NCBI GenBank assembly: GCA_947172415.1
Contig: OX359193.1
Coordinates: 2,722,501 to 2,786,500 of the forward strand
Length of the DNA: 64,000 bases
Reading direction: 5' to 3'
Source of the DNA: Chondrosia reniformis
Lineage: Eukaryota > Porifera > Demospongiae > Chondrillida > Chondrillidae
Part shown: positions 11,101 through 22,699 of the stretch, piece by piece
Position numbering within the stretch: position 1 is the stretch's first letter
How the letters are laid out: each line of letters starts with the position of its first letter
Notes under the pieces: generated by a model
The model's database searches: none
Seen by the model: only the letters and a program-made list of their open reading frames with translations
Told to the model about the DNA's origin: nothing
Made by a program: the position numbers and the translations under genes

Positions 11101-12744
11101 GCCCTTTTGTCTTTAACCTCTTAACCTCTACGTTTTCTCTAATTGTTATCCACTTAATGCACCGAAGCCACTCAAGTGGCAAGACTTTTTGAAGTCACTT
11201 CACCATTGTAGATGCACTTATTACACTGATCTACTAAGCCAATAAGCTGTTTAGATTTACTTCCATTGCACTATAACCCTAAAATGTAATTCACACAAAC
11301 ATTCGTAAAATGAATACACTTTGAATCCATTATAGACAAATCAATTTATCTATATATATAATAACAAGTAAGTTACAACTAAGAATTCTTGAAGATCAAA
11401 TTTGCCCACTGCTTAAGATAAAACATTGTTATTGGCCATAACCTGTAGTTGGATTGAAAAAATAATGACATAAAGATTTTTAGTCACAGGTATCATGCTA
11501 CAACTGAATACAAATCATGAGGTCTCTGATTCACATTGGGCTGGTTCAGAGTGTGATGACTAGGATTGGATAGATCACTACGAAAAAATGTTAATTTCCT
11601 ACTGCAGTATATGCATGCATAACATGGCAGAAATGTCATTTGGTGGCTGTATTTCAAAATGCCCGAATTTCACTAATTTCCTATACATTTCCGAATGCAG
11701 GGTGGTATAGTATAGGGTGCTATTTCCTGGACCAGAAAACTGGCATTATGTCTGTTACAAACATGATAATGTTAAATATACCTGATCCCATGATCATGAC
11801 ACATTTCAGAAGCCGTACATACATATATATATATAATACATTGCAAGTTACAATATACTTAGGTAATCTAATCTAATATAATATAAATAAATAATGTAAT
11901 ATAATTAAATAATTCATTTAGCTCAAAGAATATAAATATATACATAAGTAAATATATATATATCCGTAACATGAAGCCATACATAAATCATATTATAAAA
12001 ACAATATAGGAAAAATTTAATATCAGATTTTAAATACTTTTCAGACACATTTAATTCAACTGCAACAATGTTAACATTAATGTATATATACTTACTGTAC
12101 ATGCATGTTTCACTCAATTGGAATCACAATAATGAAACTTAATTATATATAAAGCAGTTAGTTCTGAACAAGGTTACAATAACAACATGACAATAGGAAG
12201 TCAAGTCTGTCCAAACTTTGCAAGTCAACAACTTGGTCAACTAAGCAAGAATAGCCCAGCTTGGCTGATCTGTAGTAGGCTTTTGTAATGTGCATGAATT
12301 CCATATTAATCTTGATTATCAGCTTGTACTGATGAGAATCACCACTAATTGAGAAAAAAACATAAAAACATTCATATCTCTTTGTTATTAAAAGAGGCGC
12401 TTACAAATTGACTAGGAGAACAAAGATCTATTATCCCTCTTTAAAATGAATCTAGTCTGAAGCTAGTGGGCAATTCGCAGAGCCCAAGACTAAACGATTT
12501 GTTTACAAAGCCACTATAGTGGCTTACGAATGACCATGGGTTATATGTGCAAGTGAATAAAACAATGGCAAAAGGTTAATCGCCTCTAGTGCAATGATGC
12601 AATAAGGTAGAAATTTCTGGATATGGACGGTATGTTTGTTCATACCTTCCAGAATATTGTTGCTGCTGCTTCTTTATCTCTTTCATTGCTTTGTTGTTTC
12701 TATAAACGTTCTTGGATAGTGTAGGCAACATTGAACTGAGGTCC
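11101..12744. other. AT-rich region without recognisable gene
   Basis: Very AT-rich sequence lies at 11815-12000 with TA runs. A short stretch near 11958-12010 (ATATCCGTAACATGAAGCC) recurs at 17.43 kb. The ORFs are short and low in complexity. If the integrase/HECT element extends this far, its right end should lie somewhere here, but I see no match to the TIRs of the 36-kb copy. Confidence 0.4.
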
Positions 12745-13027
12745 TAAATATTTTTCAGTGAGTTATAATTGTCAGATAATACGTGTTGTTTCTTTTTCCT
12801 CCTTTCACGTACACTAACACGTGTAGAACTCTCCTCGTTGGTTGTATCATCATCAGAGCTGCTAAGGTTGGCAATATTATGTATTATTTGGGGAGGACGT
12901 AGACCCATCTTTGTTTCCACTTGAAAAAGGTTGGGGGTAGGCAGTCTGAACTTATGTGCATTCTTCCCAGAAGAGAGTACAGTAGTTGACTTACCGGCAC
13001 TGGATCGAGGAGTGGAGGTTTGGGATC
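12745..13027 (-). pseudogene. Unidentified exon-like coding stretch
   Basis: The minus strand holds an open frame with coding character. It begins near a GTAAGT-flanked short stretch at 13027-12994 and continues as FRLPTPNLFQVETKMGL, an acidic-serine run (SSSDDDTTNEESS) and a basic run (RERRKKKQ), with a stop near 12745. No family is recognised. It lies directly beside the Merlin element and upstream of the UIM-HECT relic on the same strand, so it could be that gene's N-terminus or an unrelated ORF. Confidence 0.3.
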
Positions 13028-13613
13028 ATCTGTAATGTACGGACATGGTGTCCATTTGCACCAATGACGTAACCAATCACTTCCGCTTCATATGACAACT
13101 CCTTTCCAAGTGCTTACTGCCTTCTTTGGTTTGTTCGTAGGGGTTGATGGATGGAAGGATCACCATACGCTTCCCACTCTTTAATATCCAGGGTATAGAT
13201 ATTATTAGTATTATTCTATCCATCTTTTATGCCTATTATTGTGATGCACATGATTTCAAGGGAAATCTGGGTGTTGGTGGGGGGGTTAAAGCATGTATAG
13301 CCCCACAATATCTACACCCTTGATTTATTTTGTATTTTGTCAATCCAATCATTACTATCTATGATTACAAAAAGGGGCGTTTCCCTTAGTTTATTAGTGT
13401 TTACGGGGGGTCTTCACACCCCGAATCATTCTATAGTAAGCATATCGCCTCTTTTGACCAATTCCTCCTTCATTTTTTGTCTAGTTTCACCTCTTTATTT
13501 ATTTGTAAGTGACTTGGTATCTGTGATCACAGGAAATAATAAATGTAAATAGATGTGTAAATGTGAAATTCTATAAATAAAGTAATGTATGTATTTAAAC
13601 AGGGTATTGTTTT

Positions 13614-14686
13614 TTAATCTGTGCAAGAATGTTTTGAAATGCGTCTATATATTTTTGTAATCCCATACCATTCCCTCCACATAAACTCATTTAAGTAGGA
13701 GGGTAGTCGGTCTTCAGATACCCCCTTCATATATTTGAATTTGATTTTTGTTCTGTTCCAGTAACTCAATATTTTGTGTGTGGGTCCCAGTTGGACCCAC
13801 AAAATTGAGGCTTTGGTTTACTGTTCTGTGGGCAGCTACATTAGGTAGCTGTCCCACATTGCTGTATAGGCCCTCCATTCATCAGGCACAATTACAGTGC
13901 CAGGCTGCACATGTGCCTGAATGATTGGGAATAGTGTACCAGCCTTTCGGTCAGGCACCAATTCCATGTACCCAAGGGCTGGCTGAAAGGAGGCATCGCA
14001 TAAGCCAAATACCCATCTCTCCTGTCTTGGAGACCTGCCCCTATGATTCTGTGTTTACCTATAGTACGCATATAATGTTAATTTTTAATTAACATTGTAG
14101 ATGTAATCTTAAATATGTAATTTGTTACCTTAGGTTTGTGGGAGAAGAGGGACTCATCGATTTGTACCTCCTTCCCGGGACCTTTAAGCAGGATTGGAGT
14201 GGAACACAGCTTGGTGGAACAGACCTCCCTCAGCCATTGGTAGACTCCACAAGCTGTGTTCTCTGCTACCTCAAGTTGGGCTGCTGTTGTTGTGACAGCT
14301 ATTTCAAATGCTCACCAGTGCATGAGGAGTAGCCACTTTTGGAGGGTCAACTTCGACTTCGTAAAACTCCCCTCCCAAAAGGCAGGACACCTCCATCTAT
14401 GCAATAATTAAATCTACAATTTCTATTTGTAATTATTATTCATAATTATTTGTAATTTTATTATTCTAATGTATTTTTCTTTTGTAATTATGTATTTGGT
14501 AATAAATTGGATATTAATTGAAATTATATACCTGAATTTATCTGCGATGTCTTTCCTTGGAACCATGGCCATACCTGTGCCACAATGACAGGTCTGGCTG
14601 CTGGTCAGCAAGCCTTTTGATTGATACCAGTAGATGAGGTCATCTCGTGGTCCTAAAGCAATCTTTCCAATTTCCATAAATGACAT
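13614..14686 (-). pseudogene. Merlin transposase, three exons, inactivated
   Basis: Exon 1 (14686 to about 14531) encodes the N-terminus with the zinc-knuckle start TCHCGTGMAMV and ends at a GTATAT donor. Exon 2 (about 14395-14130) starts after TTGCATAG with WRCP and contains LTLQKWLLLMHW, YQWLREVCS and the first catalytic residue in VQIDESLFSHKPK. Exon 3 (about 14056-13614) starts at NHRGR and carries RWVFGLCDASFQPALGYME and VPDEWRAYTAMW (second Asp). The final Glu (IESYWNR-type motif) can be read only across a frameshift, followed by LPSYLNEFMWREWYG. A TGA replaces a codon after LLLMHW, and a stop follows WDSYLM. The DDE order and the WRAY, SYWNR and FMWRE motifs are diagnostic of ISXO2/Merlin. 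The copy is inactive. Confidence 0.88.
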
Positions 14687-15089
14687 TGTTTAAAACTGCT
14701 GTAATAAACTGCCTAAATATTGCAAATGAATTTAATTAGACAATGAATAAATTTAATTAGACACATGAATGCAATTAAATGCATAAAAATCTTGGAAAAA
14801 GTTGCTGGGAATGTTGATGCATACTTATGGACTTAATTACAGCTCGTTTGACAATTGCATAATACCCGTATATACCGATACATGGTGGTTGCACAAGTGG
14901 GATTACATCATTCACAGCTTCGTAACTAAAAGCAGCCATAATTTCGCAATTAAATGTTAATTAAAATTATCAATGTTTTACAAAAATTAATACTAAATAG
15001 GTTTTTTTGATGTCTCTTCTCTTTCTTTTTCGATCTGTAGAAAGAAACAAAGGTAATTAATAACTAAACTCACCAATCCTAACCTTAAC

Positions 15090-15420
15090 CCTAAGTTAAA
15101 GTACAATCTACAATAATGTTGGTGCTGTAACTCTAGAAAATGGAGAGATATGAAGCAACATTCACAGACATCCATAAAGTATAACCATTGAGTTTTAGAA
15201 AAATTATTATTTTTAAAAATGTGCCCTATCCCTAACCATACATTGCTTCCATTTGCTAAAATGTACATTTGGTGTTGTAACTCTAGCACATGGAGACATA
15301 AGAAGTTAAAACTTAATGTCAACACTCACAGACACCCCTAAGGTATATCCTGTGAGTTATAGAAAATTTGAAATTTGTCCTGTATCTCACCATACAATGC
15401 TAATGTTTGCTAAACCCAAC
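15090..15420. repeat. R5 repeat units (about 150 bp)
   Basis: Two units and a partial third share a GTGYTGTAACTCTA start, TGTCAACAYTCACAGACA, and CCTATCYCTAACCATACA. The same unit type occurs at 40.4-40.8 kb and a fragment near 46.85 kb. It contains no ORF. Confidence 0.6.
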
Positions 15421-16199
15421 TACCTAAACCAAACCCTAATTCATAACAAGCATTCACATGCTACATCAATAGCTTAGGTGTTGCTTAACTTAACTTACAA
15501 CAGGCAGAGTTAAACTATACACATTTTCTTTAAATTAAGGTTATCATTGTTTACAAACAGCAATGAAATATCTGGTTGAGCCTTAAAAAGTATTTAGACA
15601 CACACCAAAGCTTTTAAAAAGAAACGTACGTACTAACATAATAACAGAAGGGGTAGGGGCAAGGTAACTTACGGGTGAAACTAGGATCAAAACAGGTCTA
15701 AAACGGACACAGACGATTGATTGATCAGCATCAATTAACTTCATCTAATATATACGAATTGCTGGATTGAGATAAGCGCCCGCTGACACTTGGGAAGGAG
15801 TTGTCATGTGAAGCGGCAGTGATTGGTTATGTCATTGATGCAAATGGACGCCGTGTGCATATATTATTGCTGTTGATGTAGCAAGTGAATGCTTGTTATG
15901 AATTAGGGTTTGGTCATTTGTTGAATGGCAATTTGTGGTTAAGTAGGACATGGTTTATTGTTGAATGGCTATTTCTGGTGAAGTAGGACGCGAATCCCGC
16001 TCATCGTCAGAGAGAGAGCTATAGTTGTCTAGCCATATTCTTCAGCTACTTTAGCCATCCTTTCTGCTTTTCAGCTGCAGGTACTTGACGCCAAAATGAG
16101 CATTGAACATGTCCAATCATATGCACTCATGTACATGTGGCTTGCTAATTAATACGTGTCCACTGTGTGCGATTATCTTAATAATGAGCTTATCAGCCA

Positions 16200-18560
16200 A
16201 GTGTACTACAAGACCAAACCTTAAGCTTGTTTGTCCTCACTGCAGAGAAAACATGGCAAAAAAACGTACCTTGCACACAAGCGTCTGTACCTTGACAGTG
16301 AATCAGGCAACTGGGTTAAATGAGAAAACTGACTGCTAATAGTAAGTTGTCGTAATCATCACAGATGATCTATTCGTAAATGATGCATGTATTAATTTTT
16401 ATTGCAGAGGACTGTTGTGTTGGTGGAGTTTGAAGTAGTAAGCCATCACCATGTTGAACACACGGAAGTCAGTGGTGTCGACAATCATTGTGCACCTCCT
16501 GCAGTAGATTTTGATGATGTCAATGGTTTTGTACAAGGTTAACATGAGCTATGTTCCTTATCTTCATGCAGTTAAGAGTTTTATCCACATGCAGACAATG
16601 GGGGTGAGTGGAAGATTGTAGCAGGAAAGTTGATCTTGGCAGCTCCATATGTTTATGCGATGATGCTAATTGTTGACTGGTTTCAACCATACAAGTTAAC
16701 CAAGTCTTCAGTTGGAACTATCTATTTAACCATTATGAACTTACCCTACGAAGAACGATTCAAAGGGAGAATATAATCCTGGTAGGGATAATTCCTGGCA
16801 CCTCTGAATCAGAGAGAGACATCAATCACTATCTGAGACCACAAGTCAAAGAGTTATTCCTTTTTTACACTGGTGTTGAAATGAAAGTGCATAGACAGAA
16901 AGATCAACAGATGGTGCATTGTGTTCTTTTTGGCGTTGCTTGCGATTTGCCTGCTGGGAGAAAGGTTTTTGGGCCACTCTGCTACCTAGGGTGTACCAGA
17001 TGCTTCAAAATATTTCCTGGTTCTGTTGGCTGTAAAGTCTACTCAGGATTCGATAGACGAAACTGGAAGTCCAGAATGAACTTTAAGCATCGTTCATCAA
17101 TCAAGAAACAAGTAGTTCGAGTTTTAAAACTCGTGGGGCTGCCACCCCCCGAATTTACTCGAACTACTTGGCCGCATCGTTGGGCTTTGATATATTACTC
17201 TTAATCCTAACGATTGAGGACACTTAAGTGTCCTGAAAATTATAAATAGTGACAGAAAAGCTTCATTAACTAAAGCTTCCTGAACGCCACCATTTGCAAA
17301 AACCATGTATTGACGTATATATTAAGTGTTACAAATGTTGCGTTTGAACTCGTATTATACAATTATCGACGCGTATAAAATGTGTTAAAATATATGCGTA
17401 TGAACTCGTATTATATATATATTTATATATATATATCCGTAACATGAAGCCATACCTAAATCGCGTTATGCAAACAATAGAGAGGGCTGCCACACTAAAA
17501 ATAAGAAGCTAAAACAAAGAGAGAAAGAAATGAGCTTGAGTCCAAGGATGGCTGTCGATACAGTATTTTGCTGGATCTCCCAAGTTACGACCCTGTTAGA
17601 ATGCTTCTAATAGGCTGGATTCACTACCATTTCCTTGGGTCTGCAAAGCACATAGTGAAGAAAGTATGGAGTGATAATGACGTTTTAGATCTTTCAAAGA
17701 AAGGAGTCTGCAATCGTGTCCAAAAGGTAGTATCCAAGTCCCCCAGGACATTCGACGAATTTCTCGCAAATTTGAAAGTGGTTTCTCTGGCTTAACAGCT
17801 GACCAATACAAACTTTGGGTTACCCTATACTCTGTATATTTGGAGTGATTGGTACTTACGATCTTGAGTGTTGACAACACTTTGTGCTTGTTTGCAGGCT
17901 TGTGTACCAGTGTTCACTATCTCTAATTGATATCAATCTAGCAGATGAACTCTTGGTTCAATTCAACAAATGTCTGGTAGTAGTGCCATCGCTCCTAATG
18001 TGCATATATATTGTCACATGAAGTTATACTTGATTATGGACCAGTGTATGCTTTCTGGCCTTTCTCGTATGAAAGGTACAATGGCAACTAGCAATCGTTT
18101 CATTGAGATTCAAATTATGAAATGTTACATCTAAGAAACACTGCGTATGCATTTCAACCTCCAAGTGAGTTTTCTAAGGAGCTGGGAGACCTTTGCAATC
18201 TCCAGCAGAGAGCGACAGGTTCTCTATTACTACTGCAGTCTGCCAATGAAAGGACCAACTTGCAATTGAAAGTGGATCTTCCACCATTCTATGTAAGACA
18301 TACACTTGCTGAAGATGAACAAGAAACAGTAAAGGATCTACTATCAACTCCACATTCAAAAGAAGTTGAGGTCAACTCTTTGTATTGCAGGTAAAAGTTT
18401 GTACTTATTAACGGACTCAAATACTACTTCTTCAAAAAGGCTTTCGGTTGTGATGGCAAATTTCGACAACATAAATAGTGACATTTCTACCCTGAGACAA
18501 TTTCTCATCCAGGTGATACTTCATTTCGTGCGCATAGAATTAATCATTTTTGAAGATATC
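16200..18560 (+). pseudogene. EnSpm/CACTA transposase relic
   Basis: Several plus-strand frames assemble into an animal CACTA (Transposase_21/Tnp2-type) protein. The order is: a possible Cys/His start (CPHCRENMAKK, then YLAHKRLYLD after a frameshift) at 16.2-16.3 kb; VDWFQPYKLTKSSVGTIYLT and NLPYEERFKG at 16.67-16.77 kb; then LVGIIPGTSE, DINHYLRPQVKELF, GVACDLPAGRKVFG and GCTRCFKIFPGS to 17.1 kb. After an insertion come DGCRYSILLDLPSYDPVRM, WIHYHFLGSAKH (the family's D-x-M-H motif with Asp lost) and FSGLTADQYK. Finally DYGPVYAFWPFSYERYNGN and NRFIEIQIMK lie near 18.03-18.12 kb. Stops, frameshifts and a nested insertion make it inactive. Terminal CACT(A/G) repeats were not identified. Confidence 0.87.
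17109..17520. mobile_element. Small insertion inside the CACTA relic
   Basis: The CACTA frame breaks near 17110 and resumes near 17530, so about 0.4 kb is inserted. Its left end is a hairpin: AAGTAGTTCGAGT is repeated inverted as ACTCGAACTACTT at 17171, around a GGGG/CCCC loop. The right part (about 17430-17480) matches repeats at 11.96 and 59.27 kb. No ORF is present. Confidence 0.6.
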
Positions 18561-19170
18561 ATACCTGTTTATTGAACGATATGTACAAACTGTTTTGCTA
18601 AGGTATATATCATGATAACAGCTACATCCATCCAGATATCTACTGGGGAACCCAGTGGAGATTATTTGCCAAGACTGGTTTGAAAGCAACTCTTTTTTGT
18701 CAATAAATCACACATATATGCATTAATGTGTTCATACAAATTATATACCTCCTGATACTGAAAAGAATGTGTTAGTTGTAATACCTTGTGTGCTGTAGAA
18801 TTATATTTTTATGTGATTATGCATCAACTTATATCAATGACCATTATTAATTCACTGTATATTATTATGACGTATACTTACATGCAATTGCAATATTCAA
18901 TCATGATTGCGCGGGGACTAAGGGCAATCAATAAGACACGTGCACTATATAGCTAATTATGTACAATGTATGAATGAATATGGCAGCTGAATATAATAGA
19001 TGACTTGGTCTTTTTTCCTGATCTGCTACGTAAACAATGATGTGATATTATTAATTTCTTTGCTCCTTAAATGTCCCTAACACTTCATGTTTCCAGACAG
19101 TAATGGCATTCAATGCCTAGTATGGAAAAATAAAAGACCAGTAGTTTTATAAAGACTATTAGCGATCCCA
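18561..19170. other. No gene recognised
   Basis: This is AT-rich sequence between the CACTA relic and a piggyBac C-terminus. It may include the lost N-terminal part of that piggyBac copy, but no motif remains. Confidence 0.4.
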
Positions 19171-19518
19171 ATGCCACAACGCATGTCTTTCAAAGCAATA
19201 AGTATGGCAAAATGGGTACCTATTACCTGCCCAGTCAGTGTAAAACTTTACAATAGGTATATGGACGGTGTAGATCTGTTTGGCTCACATTGCAAAACCT
19301 ATTCTAGCAGTCGAAAATCCATGAAATGGTGGCTACAATTATTCTATTTTATGTTAGACACAGTCGTTGTAAACTCTTCCATATTACATAAGGAAACAAG
19401 GCACGGAAAAGCACTAAACTTAAACGAATTTCTTCTGGAACTTTTTGACTTGCTTATGTCCTCCGACAGGTCTAAATCCACCTGTACCTGGCCGATTTTG
19501 CGAGCGTCATTTAACTGA
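19171..19518 (+). pseudogene. piggyBac transposase C-terminal relic 2
   Basis: An open frame of 115 codons carries the piggyBac C-terminal block: VSVKLYNRYMDGVDLFGS, containing the third catalytic Asp region (GVDLFD in relatives), then SSRKSMKWWLQLFYFMLD and VVVNSSILHKE. The first two catalytic Asp regions and the terminal zinc domain are missing. It differs clearly from the C-terminal part of relic 3, so it derives from another insertion. Confidence 0.85.
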
Positions 19519-19584
19519 CTAGGTTGAGACAAAGAAACAATGTCAAGTGTGTCATCAGAGAAAAGGGATAAGCTACTACTACAA

Positions 19585-20010
19585 GGAATGTTCTACAGAT
19601 AATCCAGCCCAATATCTCTTCAATTTATCCCAGACCATTTCAATTGGGTTGAAGTCAGGACTTTCTGAGGGCATTTTACACCAATAGATCCCTGTCCTCT
19701 GGCCACCTTTTTGGAGGTGTGCTCTGCATCCATAATCCTAATAATAAAAACGATATTGGTTGGTCTTCCTTTGAAATGCTAGCAAATTTGGACTTCCAGT
19801 GGATGCTTTGGCTTTGGTTTCAGAGGACAAGCCATACCTTTCTTGTACCTGCATTGTGGATAATATCGTGCCAATTGCATTCATTGCTTTATGTCTTTTT
19901 GCAGAGGGGCTTGCATGTCCTTAAGGGAAATTTCCTTTCATTTAAATATAACAGGAAGGCTACATCAATATTTTGGACTCTTTCCAAATGATGTAACTTC
20001 ATGTCATAAA
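19585..20010 (-). pseudogene. Tc1-like transposase C-terminal relic
   Basis: The minus strand reads, across frameshifts, KKGMACPLKPKPKHPLEV, then RIMDAEHTS, then CKMPSESPDFNPIEMVWDKL. These match the second half of Tc1 transposases. PESPDLNPIE is the usual form of the last motif, whose Glu (or Asp) is the third catalytic residue. The N-terminal paired-like DNA-binding domain and the first Asp are not seen. No terminal repeats were identified around it. Confidence 0.78.
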
Positions 20011-20390
20011 CGCTTTTCTCACGAAGTGCTATGGGCAGAATGGATCATTTATCAATTTATAAATAAAATAACGTTGTTCCTATTTATACTATACACTTAT
20101 ATACTTTGATCTTTTAACTCTTCCTTGTGATATATATAACTTCTATCTCCAGTTTAAAAATGTCTGAGTTGAAGCCTGTGCTAAATTGTTTTTGGTGCAA
20201 GTAGAGCCAACTGTCAGAGGATAAATATAGGTTTTAATACAATATACCATACAAGTCTATACATTAAGCTTAACCTTTTAACGATCGCGTTACATTTTTG
20301 CATCCCTGTTAGCGACAGTAATATCAGTTGTGGCACGAGTGTGTTTTGCTTCATATACGGGCTATTTTGAATGATTCATAAACACCTCCT

Positions 20391-22340
20391 TTGTCTCCTA
20401 TCTCGAACTCTACATCTTCCATTACTAATGCTGCTTCAGCATTGCTTCCACCACCAGGCCCTATTCTGTCAGATGATGCATTCTTAGAAACCCAGTATGA
20501 CTTCTTTTCACACATTTTTGGCAGAGATACATTCCAACTTATAGCCAACCAGACTAACCTGTATGTTTCACAATATAACAAGAATGGGAGGAAACATGTG
20601 AGGCTGAAGTAAAGGCATTTTTAGGCATGATCTTTGAAATTGGTATACACATGGTTTCAGCGTTATCCTATTACTGGAGCCCAAACCCTCTTATTGGAGT
20701 TCTAGGTGCATGGCCAGAAATAGGTTCAAAGAATGGCAAAGAGCCTGCATCTTAATAACAACAGTAAAATGCCTCAGGTCGGAACACCTGAATGCAATAA
20801 TCTATACAAAAAACCAAATAATTGGGGAACTTTAACATCTGAAGCTGATCTTAGACCATCAATATTATCATCATTAAACTCTGGATATTTCCCCTGCCAA
20901 CTCATGTCCCCTGAGGAGCGCAATGAGCTAATGGGTGGAACCGAAGTTTGCTTGATGGGAACAAGAGTCTCCCCCTAGCCACTTAAAAGGATGGTCAAGC
21001 CATAGACAGCTGTTTTGTCCTTATTAGGACTCATCAGTATGGCATACGATGGATGTTTGAGTGGCTAGTCTGGTAATAAGTACTCCCAGAAGCAAAAAAG
21101 CCTATGGTTTCCTTATCAGCAGATAAAGGGAACAGCCAAAAGAGTGGCTGACCACTAATATGGAAAAAAATTTAAAATCTGAAGCAGATCTGAGAGCATC
21201 GATATCATCATCATTAAACTCTGGTTCCCATCAAGCAAGCTTTGGTTCAGCCCATTAGCTCAATGTGATCCTTAGGGGACATGAGCTGGCAGGGGTAATA
21301 TCTAGAGTTACATGATGATGATATACAAAATACGTCCTGTTTTGGAAACCATCAGAGTCATCAGCCAGCAATGTTATAGGCCCAATAGAGAGCTCTGTTG
21401 ATGAAGTTATGGTTCTGTTTAAGGGCTGAACCTCGATGAAGCAATACATGCCTCTTAAACCAGTTAAGAGAGGGTACAAAATGTGGTGCCTCTGTAACGC
21501 CTTTAATAACTATGTGTATTTGAAGTTTACACAGGTGCCATTGCTGGACAGACAGAAGATGGTGTAGGTGCAAAGGTGGTTATAAAAATGGTTGCTGTAC
21601 TGGAGAGTAAAGGGTACCGTGTCTACAGGGACAACTGTTTTTCACTATGAGAAACAACACTTTCATGATTGGAACAACCAGAGTCAATAGGAGACGGTGC
21701 CCACCAAGCATGAAAGACAAACGAACACTGAATAAATTAATGAAAAGAGTGTAGGCCAGATCTACAATACTTGAGGGGACAACCATCAAATGTTTAGTGT
21801 GGAAAGACAACACAGTCATCCCCTTGACCAACACCATCACTAATCCCACAAATTTTACAACAGTAAAGCGAACCAATAAGGATGGCTCTAAAGTTGAAGT
21901 AACCTGCTCAGACAGTATCAAGGCCTACAATAACTTTATGTGAGGGGTTGATTTGTTTGACTCAAGACGAGCTCTGGAAGATCGAGAACGTGGTGGCTGA
22001 GACTGCTTTATTTCCTACTTGGCACGGCCGTAGTAAACGCTTTCATCGTGTACAAGAAAATGCCTAACACAGGCAAGCTTACTTTGAAACAATTTTTAAC
22101 TGACTTGTAAACCAACCTTCTCTCTTCCCACCTTTCCAGAAAGCACCAAGCGCAACATGATGGTCTCCTTGCTGCTATATAGACTTCAAGAAAGACACTT
22201 CCCTGATAAAATGGAAGCTCCTCGCCAGTGTGCTGTGTGTCCTGACAGGAAGTTTTCCCAAATTTACTGATGTGACTGCAATTCTGAAGTCACTATTCCT
22301 CTCTACTTACCACCATGCTTCAAAATTTACCACACAAGGG
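20391..22340 (+). pseudogene. piggyBac-type transposase relic 3 (near full length)
   Basis: The frame starts with an N-terminal Ser/Thr/Pro-rich part and FFSHIFGRDTFQLIANQTN, then continues frameshifted as AFLGMIFEIGIHM and LHLNNNSKMPQ. The first Asp is in SVDEVMVLFKG (followed by a stop), then YMPLKPVKRGYKMWCL; the second Asp is in YRVYRDNCFS. Later come VWKDNTVIPLTN, TVKRTNKDGSKVEV and GVDLFDSRRALED with the third Asp. A cysteine-rich end (APRQCAVCPDR ... CDC ... PPCFKIYH) matches the family's C-terminal zinc domain. Between 20980 and 21360 an extra segment carries a partly inverted duplicate of 20840-20965. At least five stops or shifts make it inactive. Confidence 0.88.
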
Positions 22341-22547
22341 TAAATCCATTGGTAGGAAGTCAAAGAACTTGAGCACTCTTCAAATACTCAACACCCATTT
22401 ATAAATGAAACAAGTATAATATTTGTATAGTGCATTTCACCATAAATGTAAAATATATAGTAGGCATATATAGACTTTGAAAAGGGTCATCTTTCGACTT
22501 TGGGAACGTCTAGAGACAGAGATTTTCTGATTCTTCTTAATCTGCCA

Positions 22548-22576
22548 GATGTTTCGACCCTGGGGGTCTTCTTCAG
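22548..22576 (-). ncRNA. Hammerhead-ribozyme-like core of the Penelope element
   Basis: The minus strand reads CTGAAGA, then a GACCC/GGGTC stem with a CCA loop, then GAAACATC. CUGANGA plus a stem plus GAAA is the conserved hammerhead catalytic core, and such motifs are known in Penelope-like elements. It lies downstream of the endonuclease, as expected for the 3' terminal region. Self-cleavage is not shown. The AUC triplet in place of the common GUC is still within the NUH rule. Confidence 0.6.
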
Positions 22577-22699
22577 TGACTGATGTTGTTCTTCAAGCTG
22601 TCTTCATTTATAGGCATCTTTTCCAGTCATTATTGATTACCTCATTGGTGATGTCATCGATGACATCATTTCTGGAGGAAGAAGAAGAGAAGGGGGTAT

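Larger units (their letters stand above)
13032..15868 (-). mobile_element. Merlin-family DNA transposon
   Basis: The ends carry inverted repeats of about 100 bp (13032-13135 and 15780-15868). Both include GGYGTCCATTTGCAYCAATG and AACCAATCAC. The only gene inside is a Merlin (IS1016/ISXO2-like) transposase on the minus strand. Expected 8-9 bp target duplications are not convincing, probably because the exact ends have decayed. The interior right of the gene (14.7-15.8 kb) is non-coding and holds the R5 repeat. Confidence 0.75.

Noticed and set aside
16103..16339. Independent small zinc-finger gene
   Set aside because: The Cys/His start continues, after a frameshift, into sequence that fits the N-terminal part of the CACTA protein downstream, so it was included there.
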